Source: Datnioides undecimradiatus
Lineage: Eukaryota > Chordata > Actinopteri > Lobotiformes > Datnioididae
NCBI GenBank assembly: GCA_008933995.1
Contig: WARS01000029.1
Location: 9,681,107 to 9,745,106 of the forward strand
Direction of reading: 5' to 3'
Length of the DNA stretch: 64,000 nt
Position 1 is the first letter of the stretch. Each line of letters opens with the position of its first letter. The position numbers and the translations under genes were made by a program. The notes beneath the pieces were generated by a model. That model saw nothing but the letters and a program-made list of their open reading frames with translations. It was not told the DNA's origin and did no database searches. Shown piece by piece: positions 37,401 through 50,329 of this stretch.

Positions 37401-40400
37401 CCCCCTTCAGTCTGTTCCATGTTCTCTCTCACCCACCGTCTCAGACTCTCTATCGGTGTAAGTGTTATCGCTCCTCCTCATCTCTCCGCTTTCCATTTTC
37501 TCCCACATCAACACCTCTCCAGCTTCCCCTCCCCGTTAAATGTCTCAGCTCAATCTCTATAATAAGGTCTCCATTGGTATGACGGGACACGACGTACAGC
37601 TACTGAGGGTGTGACTGCCTGGAAACTGGGTCAAGGTTACTGAATCAAGCTGGTACTGTGTGCAGTTCTGGCTGCACTGCTGCTCTTAGGCAATAACTCT
37701 CCACTGCCCCGCTGGGATATTTTCTTTATCCCTTGTGAAATCACTATCGGCAAAATACTGCCACTGGCTGATTCACAAGAGTCAGTCATTCCTGTTCTGA
37801 TGCTGTGTGTTTAGATGATTTGTGTGAGCTTTTGGCTGCTTGGAGTGCAAATTAATTGAAAATGGGTGCTTTATTGTTGATTTATAATTTTTCTAATTAA
37901 TTACACTTTTTCTAAGTGTCAGTGCTGTTGTGACAAAGCTCTGTTTTTACATTTAGGTTCCAGTATTCCAGGTCTCGGTTTCACAACTGAATCAAGTGAA
38001 ATTCTTTTTCTCTTTCTTTTAGCTTCAGATTAAGGAATTATGATGCGTAATGGCAAGACCCTAATTTCATGTATACATTGAATGATTTCAAAGTCTTTTA
38101 TTAGTGTCTAGAGAGTCCATGTAGTCCGCGTGCAATTTAACACAGCTGACTAATATATTTATTTTAGTGTGTGTAAAATGCTCTGAACAGCGGGAGGAAA
38201 CCCAGCTACAACTGCTCCACAAACAGCTTGTTTTTAAGCTTAAGGTGGACTGAAGGCTGAAGGTGAGCCCGTTTGACAGCCTATTGATGTTTGTCCTTTC
38301 AGTGACCTGTGTTCAGTCTGTGCTGAGAACAACAGTTCTTCTGTCAGAGGACATGCTGAGGTAGAGTGACTGTCATCCAGACACGTCAACTCTTTTTTTT
38401 TTTTTTACTGCTTATGCAGCTCTCAGGCAAAACAAACTGAGATGGACAGGGACAAACACAAAACACACAGCATGGGCAGAAAGTTTTCCCAAACCAAAGG
38501 ATAAATTGTAGTACGTTGTCTTTGTGGTAGCCTTCATGCCTTTTTTTTAGGGGGGGTTGTAATGTGGTGGGGACTGTGGACTCAAGTAGCCACTGTGGCT
38601 GTTTGATGAAAAAGTTTTCTGCACAGACAAAATTACACGTCTGAACAAAAACAGAAAACAGAACTCAAACTATATGTTTAAGAGTCAAACATAGGCCTTT
38701 TGTGTAAATATAATATTAGTCGTGTGCATCTGTGCAATGCACAAAAAAAAGGGAAAAACCAGCAAAGGGTCTTGCCTGTAAGTCAAGCTGTGGTCCAATT
38801 TTGACCCAGCATTTTGTCTCTCCCCGTTATATTGTAAACAAAGCTTTCTCCACCATTGCTGCCTACCAGACTTTTGGTCAAACTCAGATGACCTCCCCAG
38901 GAGACAATGAGAACCTTTCAGGCTGCATGACACATTTATTTAACAAGAAATTACTATCAATGATCTCACATCGGCAGTAGATAACCTCAATAATGCACAC
39001 ACACACTGAGGTGACATTGGCATTAGCGCAGAGGTGTCAGAGATAACATGGGACCGAGCTGTGAGTGAGAAACAGAAAAGAAGTGAGTCACTGAGAGACA
39101 CTGTGAGAAGGAACATGACTGAAAAGAAGCATCAGGAAAACTGGGAAAACAAACAAACAAAAAAACAAGAAATTGGAGAAAGGTGAAAGGGAAGCGAAAT
39201 GAAAGTGGAGTGGTAATAAAGAAAGACAAAGGATTAGTTTGGGAGGAAGACATGTCGGGAGAGTAGAGTGTGAGCAGCTCTCCAGGCTTGTGGTTGGTGA
39301 AGACAGTTTGGATTGAATGGCTTTTTCCACAGCATGACTCACCACACTGGCTTACAGACCCGCTCGTTTCTCCTGTTTCATTTAGCCCTTCTCACTGGAC
39401 ACCACAACATATGGTTATCTAATCTGTTTTGTCGAAAAACTCATGAATGAATTTACACAAACAGCCATTTAAGGATAAGATCATAAAGTACAACTCGCCG
39501 TTTTTGATTTTTCTGCCATTTTCTTTTTATGCGCTTAGAAAAGAGCCATCATTTCCTGGGATTTTAGGTTAACAGCATTTCCTCTTTCTGCTGGCACATA
39601 CTGGACACATTTCAAAGGCTCAGTTTCAACAAGGCAGTAGTGCAGCGCTTTAAACTCTGACAGACATTTCTCCAAGACCGTAATGACTATTACACACTAA
39701 CTGTAAAAGCAATTTCAGAGTGGACAATGGGTCTGCAGAGAGCAGTGTTGGACACTGACCGAACAGGATCAGTATCACAATACAGGCATCAAGTCACTCT
39801 GGAGATTTCTCTTCTGTGACATGTAGCTGGAAGTTAAACTCAAAGACTTTTAAAGAATCATGAAGCTCATCTTACTAGGGGTATTCATAAAAAGCACCTG
39901 GCTTTTCAAGACACACACTTTCATGAAGGACGATGAAGAATTTCCTTTCCAAATCAGAATCAGTTTTACTCATTTACTCAACATGTTTGTTTCAGTACCT
40001 TGATGGTGGAGGAGGCGTAGAGCATGTCCTCCAGGCTGAAGTGGCAGCAGTTGTTCAAGTTGTCCTTGCAGAAGTCCTGAATGAGCTGCAGGTTGTACAG
40101 CCGATCAGCCAGCGTCATGTTCTCCTTCAGACAAACATCTGGGAAGGCAGAAGGAGCCATCAAGTGTCACAATATAGTTAGAATGAATTTGATAATTGAA
40201 GCAGATTTTCAGTGTGTTAGTGTTTTTTGTTGAAGATCACAGGTGAGTGCAGTGTTGGGGATCTTTTAGGAAGGAGCTGCTTTACAAATGGTTTGTAAAT
40301 GAGTGACCAATCACAACCTGTATGCCTTCAACCGGTGGGCGGAGCTGTGTATTAATACATTAAAGGAGCAAACAATGCAGAATGATTGATCTTTTGTTTT

Positions 40401-43400
40401 GTGATGTTTTCAGTTCAACTGAATGCCTGTGTGTGTGTGGTTATGTACACACACTTTTCAACAGCAATGTGATGTGATTATGGTGCATTTCTTGTTGGAG
40501 GGACTGTGGAAGGAGACAAAAGGAGAAACAAATCTATCCCAGAAGGTATCTGAAAAATCTTTTCACAGTTGTTCGCCACACTGAGTAATAAAAAAACATT
40601 CATGTTTGTAAAACGAAAGGATCACTGCACTCAGAAATAAGTTATTTGCTTGTTTTGGTTTGAAAAGAAGCTTTTTAATCAAATAGTTGAAAGAAGATAT
40701 GTTTACCATTTGAGTTTCAGTTGAGTTTGGAGAAACTTTAAGGCATGGAAACTTTCAAAAGTTGGAAACATTCCACCTTATTTTGACATATTTGTTTTGA
40801 TCAACAGAGCTTTTAAACTCTGGCTGATAAATCATGGTCACCATGTGGTACGCTGCACACACACTCAACTCTTCCTTCGGCCCGCACTAACTGTAAGCTG
40901 CTTACCGTCCAACTGTAGCAGCTGGGGGCAGTAGAAGTGCAGCAGAGCACCCAGGGCCGAGCCGTCCGTGCTGTCTTTCAGCAGGTTGTCCACTGGGGGG
41001 ATCCAGGGAGCCGGCTGGGTTGAGGCCTGCTCCTTCCTGTAGCGGGCCTGCGTAACATGAAATACATAGCTATAAACCAACATGCCTCGTGCAGCAGTAC
41101 CATGCCTACATCTGCAGTACCTCTTGGGCTAGAGTTTTTCAATTGTTTCCTTTTCCAAACAATAATTACAGATGCAAAATTAGCCGATTATCATGGTGCA
41201 ACCATCACAGCAGCTGCGTCTTTATTATCTCTTTAAAGCAGCAACAACCGGCTTTAGAACACATCAAGGCTTCATTAGTTTTACTTGTGTGTGCAGTTAA
41301 TTGAATGGTTGTGGAGCCTTACAGAGAGTGTAGTATAATGTGTAGTTTTAATGGTTGACAAAAAACCCTCACAGTGAGCCCACTGAGAGGCAACAAAGCC
41401 CGCTATAGTAAATAACAGTGCTGCACAAATACATCTGAGGCATCTCACCAAATATTTGTCCTGCTGTTGTCAGGAGTATAAGACAAAATAATTATTTTGT
41501 ACATGTTGAATATTTTCATATTCACATGAAAACGATTATAAACTGCATTCTGAGTGAAAACTGTCATAATGCCTGTGCCAGTGTTTTATGAACAGCAGCG
41601 ATGAGTGCAGCACAGTGGCACAAACAACCTTCCATTGAAACAAACACAATGTCTGAGGTGGAAAAGGGCAATGTTACAGGAAGGTCTGCAGTGAGAGCTG
41701 GCATCAGGACTCTGAAACTATGCCGTGCCAAAATGCTCCCGGACATAACATCTCTAAAATGAAATTCTAATCAAATTAATCTTCTCTTCTTTTTTTTTTT
41801 TTTGGCTGATCTCTTGGGACCTCTTTAGTGGATCCCCAAGGGTGTCTACGTACTTCCACTAACAGGACTGTTACATTGGCAAATACATTTTGCAGTGTGT
41901 TGAAAGTCTGAATTCAAAGACATTTTGTATAGAATGTATCTCAATAACTCTCATATTTTGTTGTACATTAAAAGGGGGAGACTTGTTCATTAAAACAGGG
42001 TAGGAGACTGTCTTTATGTGACAGTGAAGTCGCTGGTTGACAAACACACACAATATAAAACGATGGCAGTCAAGAGATAGAGGTCAGAGGGAGGAGAGAC
42101 GGTCACTATGGATACGTAGACAATACATACATGAATGAGAGAGTGTAGCAGTGATTAGTTGACTTACAGGCACAAGCTTCATGTACCACTTGGTTGGAGA
42201 CTGCAGCAGAACAGCAAAAGGAAAAAAAGGACAACAACAACAAAGACATACCTGTTAGTGAGATTAGTTAGTAATGCGATTAGTAATAAAAGGAAAGACA
42301 TGACAGCAGTGAGATCAAAGGAAGAGAACCTGTGCGTTATTGAGAGCACAAGAAAAGCAGCCCGCACAACCTAAATAACCCTGAAATTGTGTTTAGTGTA
42401 ATGAGGTGTTGCATTTTGACTGTGTATCTCAGGCTTTTGCAGCTCATACACCTGCAGAATGAAAAGCTACTTTCTGTCAAAATAAACGTGCAACTGACAA
42501 CAACAGAGGACATTTCAAACTCAATATAAAACAAAAGCACGGCATGAAACTTGAGCATTAAACCATCACAGAAACTGCATTAGAGCCTAAAGTATCCACC
42601 ACTCACACAAATGCCTGATACAAACGTCGGTAGTCACAGTAGCTTGTCTGAGCCAGTTTCAGAGTGTAATCTAAACTTGTTAATGTGACTATGCAAGCAT
42701 CCCTTTTTTAATCAATGCTGCCTAATTGTTAATGTTTTTTTTGTTAAAAATGAAAGAAAATGTGTTTGATGTATGCAAATTTGACTCTTTTAACAGTTAA
42801 CGCGCTCATTAATGGGCAATCCTCCTCACTGTCTTTACACTCTGATTGGCAGTCCGGGTGTTGAAAGTGTCCCTAAATTTCCTCTAAGTTCACTGCTGCT
42901 GGGCTGAAACATACCTGTGAATCGTTCTCAAGTTAATTAGCTGAGAAGGGGCACATATGGCACTGACATCTGGTAAATGTATACTGTATATGTATACTTA
43001 CTGGCACTTTAAAAAGAGTGTCAGTAGAATAACTGCAGTGGCTAAAAGAAACCAAATGACAATCCCACTGGATAAATGCAACCAAACTGTCAGATATCCA
43101 CCAACAATGTAAGCTGATTCCACAAGAAGAGAGGCTTGCCTCAGTTAATAGTTAATTCCCACACTACCTAAAGGCATCAAAGAGCCAAGTGTGAGTGCCA
43201 CTCAAAGTGGCTGGCAAGTGCTCAACTTCAAAGGCAAGCCACGACTCGGGAGAAAATACAGCAGCTTTGTACGAAAACCCCCCAAAATAAATAATCAAGA
43301 GAGCAAGAGGATGAGAAGATCAGTTGTAGCTTTCTTGACTTTTCTTGATTCGATTAACGTCACGGCTCTTTGAATGGTAATTTGAGTCACTAGTAAGAGA

Positions 43401-44266
43401 TTAATGCCATCAGAGGAGGACACCTGATGTAATCTAATACATACAGTACATAAAGTTATGTTACAGCATGACTCTCTTGGTGTGCTGCAGAATAGAAAAA
43501 AATATGCCAAAGGCTGGAAAACAACCTAATGTTTGACTTTCAAGAAATAAAAAAAGCATTAACAGATCTGATTATACTGGACTGCAAAGATGATCTTTGT
43601 GCGCTGAAATGCAGTAATATTACAAATGTTACAAAGGGTATTGGTTGAGAGAGTGGGAGACGGAGAGGGAAACTCTGCCCTTACTTTACCTCTCGAGGAA
43701 ATGGAGCTATAAGGTTGATGTCCACAACACATGACCTAACAAAGTGTAGATCAGGCTTTGATCACATAATCGCAAAGATGCAGATCTTAGAATATATATA
43801 AACACAAGTAGAACAATTGCATACAGTATATCTGGATGGTATTTCCCTTTGTTCCTTCCATGTCCACATAGCACATTGTGCATATTGCAGCTTTTATGCC
43901 ATATGCTATCTGTATACCACATACAATATATGAGGTATCTTAATTTTAGTCACAAAAAAAGTATAGACATCATGACATTGCTATTTAATATCTAGAGATG
44001 GTAACAATGACAATGCTTTTTTAAATAAAGGGTGCACAGACGACACAAATGGTCCACACATCACCAAGGGGGTCAACCTGGATCACAGTATTCTGTTTAA
44101 TAGTCTGAGAATAAGACAGAGGAGACGAAGACTGTCTGCATCTTAAGTGATGATCTAAGACTGTTGGCTGAGCAGGGTCAAACAGAGTCTAAAATCCTCT
44201 CTAACCACCAAATCAAACCCCTGTGGAGAAGCAAGGCCCTCATTTATCATCTCCTCAAAGGAGAGT

Positions 44267-44320
<54 letters not shown>

Positions 44321-45763
44321 GCACACACACACACACGCCCCGCCCATCTCCACTTCAATCATCCTGCGACTCTCCCTCTTCCCATCAAAGTTCATCCTCT
44401 GAAGCCAGACATGTCCGGTTGAGCTGCAGCTCAGCTTTTGCAACTTAAAAGGATTAGTCCTCTCTTGTCTGTCCTGACGTTGCCTTTGCAGCCCCCCCCC
44501 ACCCACCAACCTCACCCCCGAGTACAGTACAGTAGGTTAAAATAAAAACAGAGTTGCCCCGGTGAGCTCTACAGTGTTGTCCTGGAAGAGAACGCGTCTC
44601 TCTGTGTCTGACTGAGACAGAGGCTGCCTGCGTGACTCACACTGCAGTCATACTGCAAAGACAGAAGGAGGGAAGGTCTGGGGAGGTGGGGAGTGATGGA
44701 AGGAGCTGCAACAAAAAACAAAAAAAACAGTCATGAATGATTTTTCAACTATTAGTCCAGTTCCTGTATTTTGTTCAGATTTTTTTTTTTACTTTGTGAT
44801 AAAGTTGCCCACCACAAACGTTAATGCTAATCACTGACAAATCACTCATTTACTCACTGTTTGTTGTGACTGAGACCTCTCCTCTGTTTGGATTAATCAA
44901 CTAATGTTAGCATGATGGTGGTGCTGTGAGGTTTTTCACAGCAGACAATGTTTGGTCTGAATGAAAAAGGGAATAAAAAGAGTGATTTTCATCGTAAGGA
45001 GTACAGAGCACCAACACATGTTGTTACTTCTTTGACTTTGCTGAATGTAGAAGCAGAGGAAGGACGGAGAGAGAGGGACAGAAAGATCTGGCGTTTTTAC
45101 GAAATGATGCTCATAACAGGGCGTTTTGTAACTGACACTTGAGTAGAGATTATAGAAACATTAAAAGTCAGACTGCAAGAAATACCAGGATGGAGGTGAG
45201 GCTAAAATTTAAATAGCCATGATGCTGACTGTGCCTTCGTTATGCGCGGGCTACTGTCAGTGGCAGAAAGACCTTAAAGTTAGACGCAAAATGAAATTCA
45301 AAAAGTGGTTTTACAGTCCATTGTCTCACTAAAGATGATGCAAAATCATTTAAACTTTAAATTATGTGCCGTTTCAACAGCTGCAGGCAGACCGACTGAT
45401 ACGAATCTACTCTAATTCATCTGAAAGTGTAGAGCTGCATCATCCGGTGACCTCAACAATGTCAGCCATAAGCAAGAAAGAGAGAGAGACGGTCACCATG
45501 AGGACACACAAAAACACTCTGACACAAAATACACATAGGCACAACAGTCTACATGAGCCGCCTAATGTTACTGAGGGGCCATCTCTCAGGCTGCTTGGGG
45601 GACAAACAAATGGATGTGTTCATGAGCAAGCAGGACAGGTTGACTTCAAAGGTTGACTTGTTGTGATTCAAGTTATTTAGTTTTGGAAAAAAAAAACCGT
45701 TCAAATGATGAAACGGTGGCGTCACTTGTTTTTGCTCATTTGTGATGCAACTTCTCCAGTTAG

Positions 45764-45818
<55 letters not shown>

Positions 45819-48800
45819 CATGAATGATAGCTGAGGCATGCAGTGCTGTGTCTGCACACTGACTGGTCAGATCAGCATCAATCCCACAGTGGAAGTCTAC
45901 ACAGCCCTGGGACTGGGATAGGAACCACACATGCACACACACACACACACACACGCACGCACACACCACATCACACACTGCAGTGCTCCATTTCAACTCT
46001 CTGCAGGCTAAAACACATGGGACAGGGTTGCAACATTTTCCCTTAGGTAAACTGTCTAACGCTCTAAACATTCCTACAAAGCAGCGTCACTGATGGTGTT
46101 GAGTCATGGTGTGTTGCCCGACATAACCTGTGACAGAGAGGAAGCTAGGACAGGAGGCATGACCCAGCAGTTGGGGTGAGGACAGGTCTAAACAAATGTA
46201 GAGTCTGGAGAGTGGAGTACAAATCAAGGGCAGGGCAACACTTCAATCTAAAAAAAACAAAATTAATTACAGAAAAAAGAGAAGACTGAGCTGCTGCTAA
46301 GTGTGACATCATCCACCTGCAACCTCTCTGCCTTCCCTGTCATCACTCTCCAGGATGATGACTAGTGGTTGCCATGCCAACTCTGACCCTACCAGTCAGA
46401 TCATAAAATCAACTGTAGCTCTACTGTTAGCTTATAACTGAGTGGTCACAAAGACACTCTCACACATGCAGAGCAGAGGTTTTTTATATGAGTTCACACA
46501 TCATAAAGGACATATCAGGGCAGCTGAGATGCCCCATTATAAACATTTCCTGCCCCTTTCTTGCTCTGCTGGACAGTTCCATGTAACAATATACAGGTTA
46601 GGGTACAGTATTGTAATGTAATGGTCCATTCCTCAAATTCAGTGTCTCAAGCTGATTTTTCATGAACAAGAAAAGAAGCTTCAACTAAAACTGGCATTTA
46701 CAGCTAAGTCAGAACTTGTGCCTTGTCTCCTGTGCGCAGCTGCAGTTACTACAAATCTAATTAAATCCTGTTTTATGTGTCTTCACATTCCTCATGCATC
46801 TTGTATGTCTTTACTTCCTGTCTGTGTCTATTTCCCACCTGTGCTCTGTGTCACCTGCGTTTCATTAGTTAATTAGGTGTATTTGTGTATTTAGTCAGTC
46901 TGTTGTCCTGCTTCCAATGTTCTCTCTTCCTGAGATCTTTGTTTTCCTGTTGGTGCCTCTGTGTTTCTCCTCATGTCCCTGCCTTCCTAATGATCCTTTG
47001 TTGACCTCAACGACAGTTTTTTGTAATTACTTTTTTCTGCACTCATCTGTTTCTTTAGCTGGGCTCCTCAGTTGCCTTTAGTTACCTTATGTTGCCCTGA
47101 CTGTTCTGTTAGCACCTCCAGTAAGTTTATTAAAGTCCCCCTTTGTATATTTTACTTTATTGATGCCTTTGTTTGCATTTGGTCCTCTAAATTGAACTGT
47201 AAAAGCAGCTCTACATAATTTGCACAAGATAACAGTGAAATTGCATCATTAAATCCCTTTTTTATCATCTAATAAAAAATCCAAAACCTGTATCACAGGG
47301 CAAGGTTTTTTTCTGTATTGCATTTATGGTCTCCCAGAGACATACAACATGGACCTGACTGTGACATTTGTTTGTGCTGATGAAAAGCTTAACGTGGTAC
47401 TTTGTGAGAATTTAAATGGATTTATTTTCACCAGTGAGTGAACACGTAATTCAGTGGGTCATTAAATGATTTATTGCAAATGCGGTGTCGAACTACAGAA
47501 TCCAATCACAGATTACTTCAGTTACTCAAATACATAATACATGCACAGATAAACAGACCCGCACCCGTCCCCTCGCCTCCACTCCACTATCACTTCTGAT
47601 ACTGGAGTCAGTTATATAACAGATATGGACCGCGGGCACCACCCCAAACATGGGTGACCTCGGACTAAATGACTGCTGTTCTAATTAGACTGGAGAGCAC
47701 TGATCTGCTGGTTATGGCACAAATGAAGTGAGTGAAGCTTGTTACAGCCATCAGGGTAGATAAACTAATTATGATGTTGAAGATGTAGCCAGGCATTCTC
47801 TGTCTTTCTCATTTCAGCTGCATCTAAAGCTCAGACATATGTGAGTGAGATTTTCCTCAGTGGTAGCTGGGTGTTAAAGGCTTAAGATCTGTCGAGGAAA
47901 CTGGACCCAGATGTCAAAGCGACACAAGAGGTCTGGGACAAATATCTGTCCGTCAAAAGGAGAATGTTGTGATAAATCCATTAAGCGGAGCCAAGGATTT
48001 ACACTTAGCTTGTTTCAAACTGTCCATCAAAGTGGTGCTGACAGCTGTATGTTCATGTGCAGTTAACAGAGGGAAAAACACCCACCCGAGGACTCCCAGC
48101 AGGCTCGGTGCTCTGCGTGTCCTTCTTCCTCTGCTCTTGAGTCACGATGTCTTTCAGATACTCATTTACCTGAAAGAGAGAGGACAAACAGGATTAAAAT
48201 TCACTGAGTCGGCAGCAGCATCAATGGGCAAAATTTAATAGAAGGAAGAGACTATGACTAATGCTTCATCCTCCGCTCATACGGCTGTCACATCAAGAGG
48301 AATAGCCTCACATTTGAAATCAGATTTGTTTTGTTACATAAAGTGAGGCTCCACTTCTACTTGTGTAAGAGATTATATTGAAAGTTTAACTGTGATAAAA
48401 GACGCTGGCATTTTGACAATATTGACACATTGAATTTATGCATTTGTGTTCTTTGTCCAGTTACTGCGTCCTCCATTAAGGACCGTGATCGGAATTTTTT
48501 AATATCAATTCAACAGGATGTCGACAGGCATCGGACACTTAAATGTAATGATTTTTTTCAAACTATTTTAAGAATCAGACACATGAACCTGACAAAAGTA
48601 AATGAAAATATATTTATATATTTAGTTATATTTAAGGCCTATCTATAAATCTATAAAATTGAATTTAAGACATTCTAAGACCTTTATGGACCAGCAGATA
48701 CCCTGTTGAAATTTGAATTTAATCAGACTGCAGTCAAGCCAAATGGATGTTGAAATGAATCAAATCTAATCTCACACAAATTTACACTCCAGACACCTTA

Positions 48801-50329
48801 CATTATGTCTCATGTGGATCTACTTAAAGCAGGAATCAGCTGTTAAACTGGTGAATATTGAACATTTAAACACAAAAGGACTCCAACAGGCCATATGTCC
48901 AGCCAGCAGGACTCCACGACCACACCTGTTAGTGATTCTGAGTGTGTGTGTGTCTGTGTGTGAAGCTCAGATCTGGCAGCAGCCCAGCGTTCCTACCGAA
49001 AGAATGTAAACAGACTGGGCCCTGTAGCACTGTATGAAGGAGCCAGAGCCATCTGCGCATGCAGGCCATGTAGCCAGTCACTTACACTAAGTAATGTCAA
49101 AAAGAAGATTTTCACAGTGTATGTGTGGGTACTAGGCCACATCTTTCACTGTGTTATATGAACTGCAGTAATGCTCATTAGGGAATGTGCATTAAAGTGT
49201 GTGCATTTATCTTCTTGTTGCTAATACAGAGACTTTACAACAAACAACACCTGTAGGCTTCAAGTGTGATGATAAATAGCTGTTGTTGTTGTAGTTGTTG
49301 AAACTTATTGCTGCAGAACTTTAAATGCTGCACACTGCCTCTGCGTTATACGCAAACTGCACTCTGATGAGTAGGTGCTGACAAAAACTTTGTCTTAACA
49401 AATGTGTTTGGTGAAAATATGACGAGAGGATAAGGTTAGGATGGTTTGAAATACAGGAAGGTACAGGTTTGAGAAGTTGCTTTTTCCATCTGAGTGAATT
49501 AAAGCTGAACATAGCCAGAGCAGAGTAATTAGTCTCTGCTTCAGTGGATGTATTTAATTTCTCAAGGGCTTAATAAATTAACTTGATTGTAGTAAAAAAA
49601 AAAAAAGGCAATCTAACCTTCATTATACCAAGGAGGATGTTTTCTCATTTGCTGTAAGTTCACATGCACGGGTCATATGGTATAACTTCAGGGCATGTAG
49701 ACAGGGTCGTACATGTAACAGATTTGATGGTATTTAGGTCAGTGTTTTCAACTGAGATATCTTGCAACCCCAATGTGCACTGTGGCATTTATGAGCTCAA
49801 GCTCTGTGGGTCCAACTTTGGTGAAATGCCCCTGAGCCAGGGTATCTGCACTAACTTGTGTTTAGTACGATCACCAGCCTGCTCTTTGGATAGCTACTAA
49901 ACAACCTGAAGTCCCTCAAATTCTGCAGTGTATCTACAGTATATGTGTAATTTTAAATCATAAGAAGACAAAAAACTTCCTACCTTATTATTGAAATGTT
50001 AATGGTATATTACTTACATGAATATGGGTATAACGTACTATGATTTTATCATATACTGTATCAGCTTCAGGATACAAAGGTTGAAACTGTGTCAGGACTT
50101 CAGCTATCAATAACGTTTTATACAAATCTAATTTTACTCAGACATGCTCACATGTACCAATACCCACCCTGTTGACCCAGGTGGTCACTGCGTCCTCCGT
50201 GTCGTACGGTGTTTCCACCTCGGGGTCGCAGGATGAATACTGACGAATGCAGGCCATCACCTTCTCTGCGCTCACCGTCTCCACTGTGTATGCCATCATC
50301 AGAGTGTCGATCATCGCCAGGTGAGCGCT
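24886..50329 (-). CDS. camsap2: Calmodulin-regulated spectrin-associated protein 2 (CAMSAP2/Patronin family), 5' end outside window, 16 coding exons
   Basis: CAMSAP2 binds and stabilises free microtubule minus ends. Minus-strand exons: 50329-50168, 48169-48086, 42200-42168, 41047-40906, 40138-39999, 33387-33288, 33088-32992, 32777-32746, 32613-32544, 32344-30208, 29121-28985, 28742-28519, 27950-27878, 26005-25890, 25457-25339 and 25191-24886 (TAA). They total 3972 nt, 1323 visible residues. Landmarks: SAHLAMIDTLMMAYT; calponin-homology domain about visible residues 85-205; MSFVDGNLGTWPKEKR; EVDTGIHI; coiled coils near 570-607, 690-727 and 1005-1085; KLMEDMDTVIKPRP; and a C-terminal CKK domain, about 1185-1315 (MIDGLYKYNSDKKQF, TIHNHLWQTKKP). 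Many of these words match human CAMSAP2 rather than CAMSAP1 or CAMSAP3. The human protein has about 135 residues before SAHLA, so the missing exons lie beyond 64000. Teleosts may have camsap2a and camsap2b; which this is cannot be told. Confidence 0.95.
26006..27877 (-). other. camsap2: camsap2 intron with a possible cassette exon
   Basis: This 1.9-kb intron holds no repeat that I recognise. It contains a 42-nt in-frame open segment at 27133-27092 with AG and GT borders (described in the findings). The adjacent exons join in frame without it. Confidence 0.5.
30208..32344 (-). CDS. camsap2: camsap2 giant internal exon
   Basis: A single 2137-nt exon supplies about 712 residues, the largest reading frame in the window. 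It starts one base into an Arg codon (AG|G, giving RSGPYGVSFDIPFDKED) and ends GFFFK|GTAGG in phase 0. It holds the Ser/Pro-rich disordered middle of CAMSAP2, SMEEALQIIH, SGVKMTSFAEQK, the first two coiled coils (MRLEEKRKAIEAQKKK; SIEKLNHSLAFLQTEMQ), and the SVDSIPRLRRFSP motif. All are shared with human CAMSAP2. Confidence 0.95.
33388..39998 (-). other. camsap2: camsap2 intron, 6.6 kb
   Basis: The intron runs between the exons ending at 39999 and starting at 33387. It holds a degraded MITE (36855-37137), a (TG)12 tract (about 36548-36571) and no supported coding exon. The open frames at 34305-34541 and 37301-37582 look like chance. Confidence 0.6.
36855..37137. mobile_element. Degraded non-autonomous DNA transposon (MITE) with terminal inverted repeats
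   Basis: The left end ATTAGAGCTGCA is repeated inverted at the right end (TGCAGCTCTAAT). The inside carries TTTGATAATCAGTTAATCC and CTCCTGTTCCAGCTTCTCCAA. These words match a very common teleost element that starts and ends GAGCTGCAAC...GTTGCAGCTC. At about 283 bp it is a diverged and internally deleted copy with no coding capacity. A target-site duplication was not clear. Confidence 0.72.
42168..42200 (-). CDS. camsap2: camsap2 33-nt microexon
   Basis: The 11-codon exon encodes SPTKWYMKLVP between CTGCAG and GTAAGT and is in phase 0 at both ends, so it can be skipped without a frame change. A closely similar piece is present in human CAMSAP2 just before ARYRKEQ. It lies at the front edge of the calponin-homology domain. 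Confidence 0.85.
44269..44336. repeat. (CA)n microsatellite
   Basis: An almost pure AC tract of about 48 nt, interrupted by TACG, continues as ACAC to 44336. It lies in a camsap2 intron, so the pre-mRNA carries (GU)n here. Confidence 0.95.
45766..45818. repeat. (TG)n microsatellite
   Basis: An uninterrupted GT tract of about 52 nt in the same intron. The pre-mRNA carries (CA)n here, complementary to the transcript of the 44269 tract and of the shorter CA tract at 45933. Confidence 0.95.
45933..45964. repeat. Short (CA)n tract
   Basis: ACAC repeats broken by CGCACG, about 115 bp from the 45766 (TG)n and inverted relative to it. Confidence 0.85.
46730..47200. repeat. Degraded dispersed repeat in a camsap2 intron
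   Basis: Words such as CATTAGTTAATTAGGTGTATT, GTTTATTAAAGTCCCCCTTTG and TTTGCATTTGGTCCTC resemble the 3' part of a common teleost repeat family. The T/C-rich composition differs from the flanks. Exact family and boundaries were not resolved. Confidence 0.45.

Larger units (their letters stand above)
42201..48085 (-). other. camsap2: camsap2 intron, 5.9 kb, rich in repeats
   Basis: It holds the two longest microsatellites of the window (44269-44336 and 45766-45818), a further CA tract at 45933-45964 and a degraded dispersed repeat at about 46730-47200. No additional exon is needed, since the flanking exons join in phase 0. Confidence 0.6.

Noticed and set aside
44155-44515. Long open frames of repeated His-Thr or Cys-Val residues
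   Set aside because: These are translations of the CA/TG microsatellites and not proteins.
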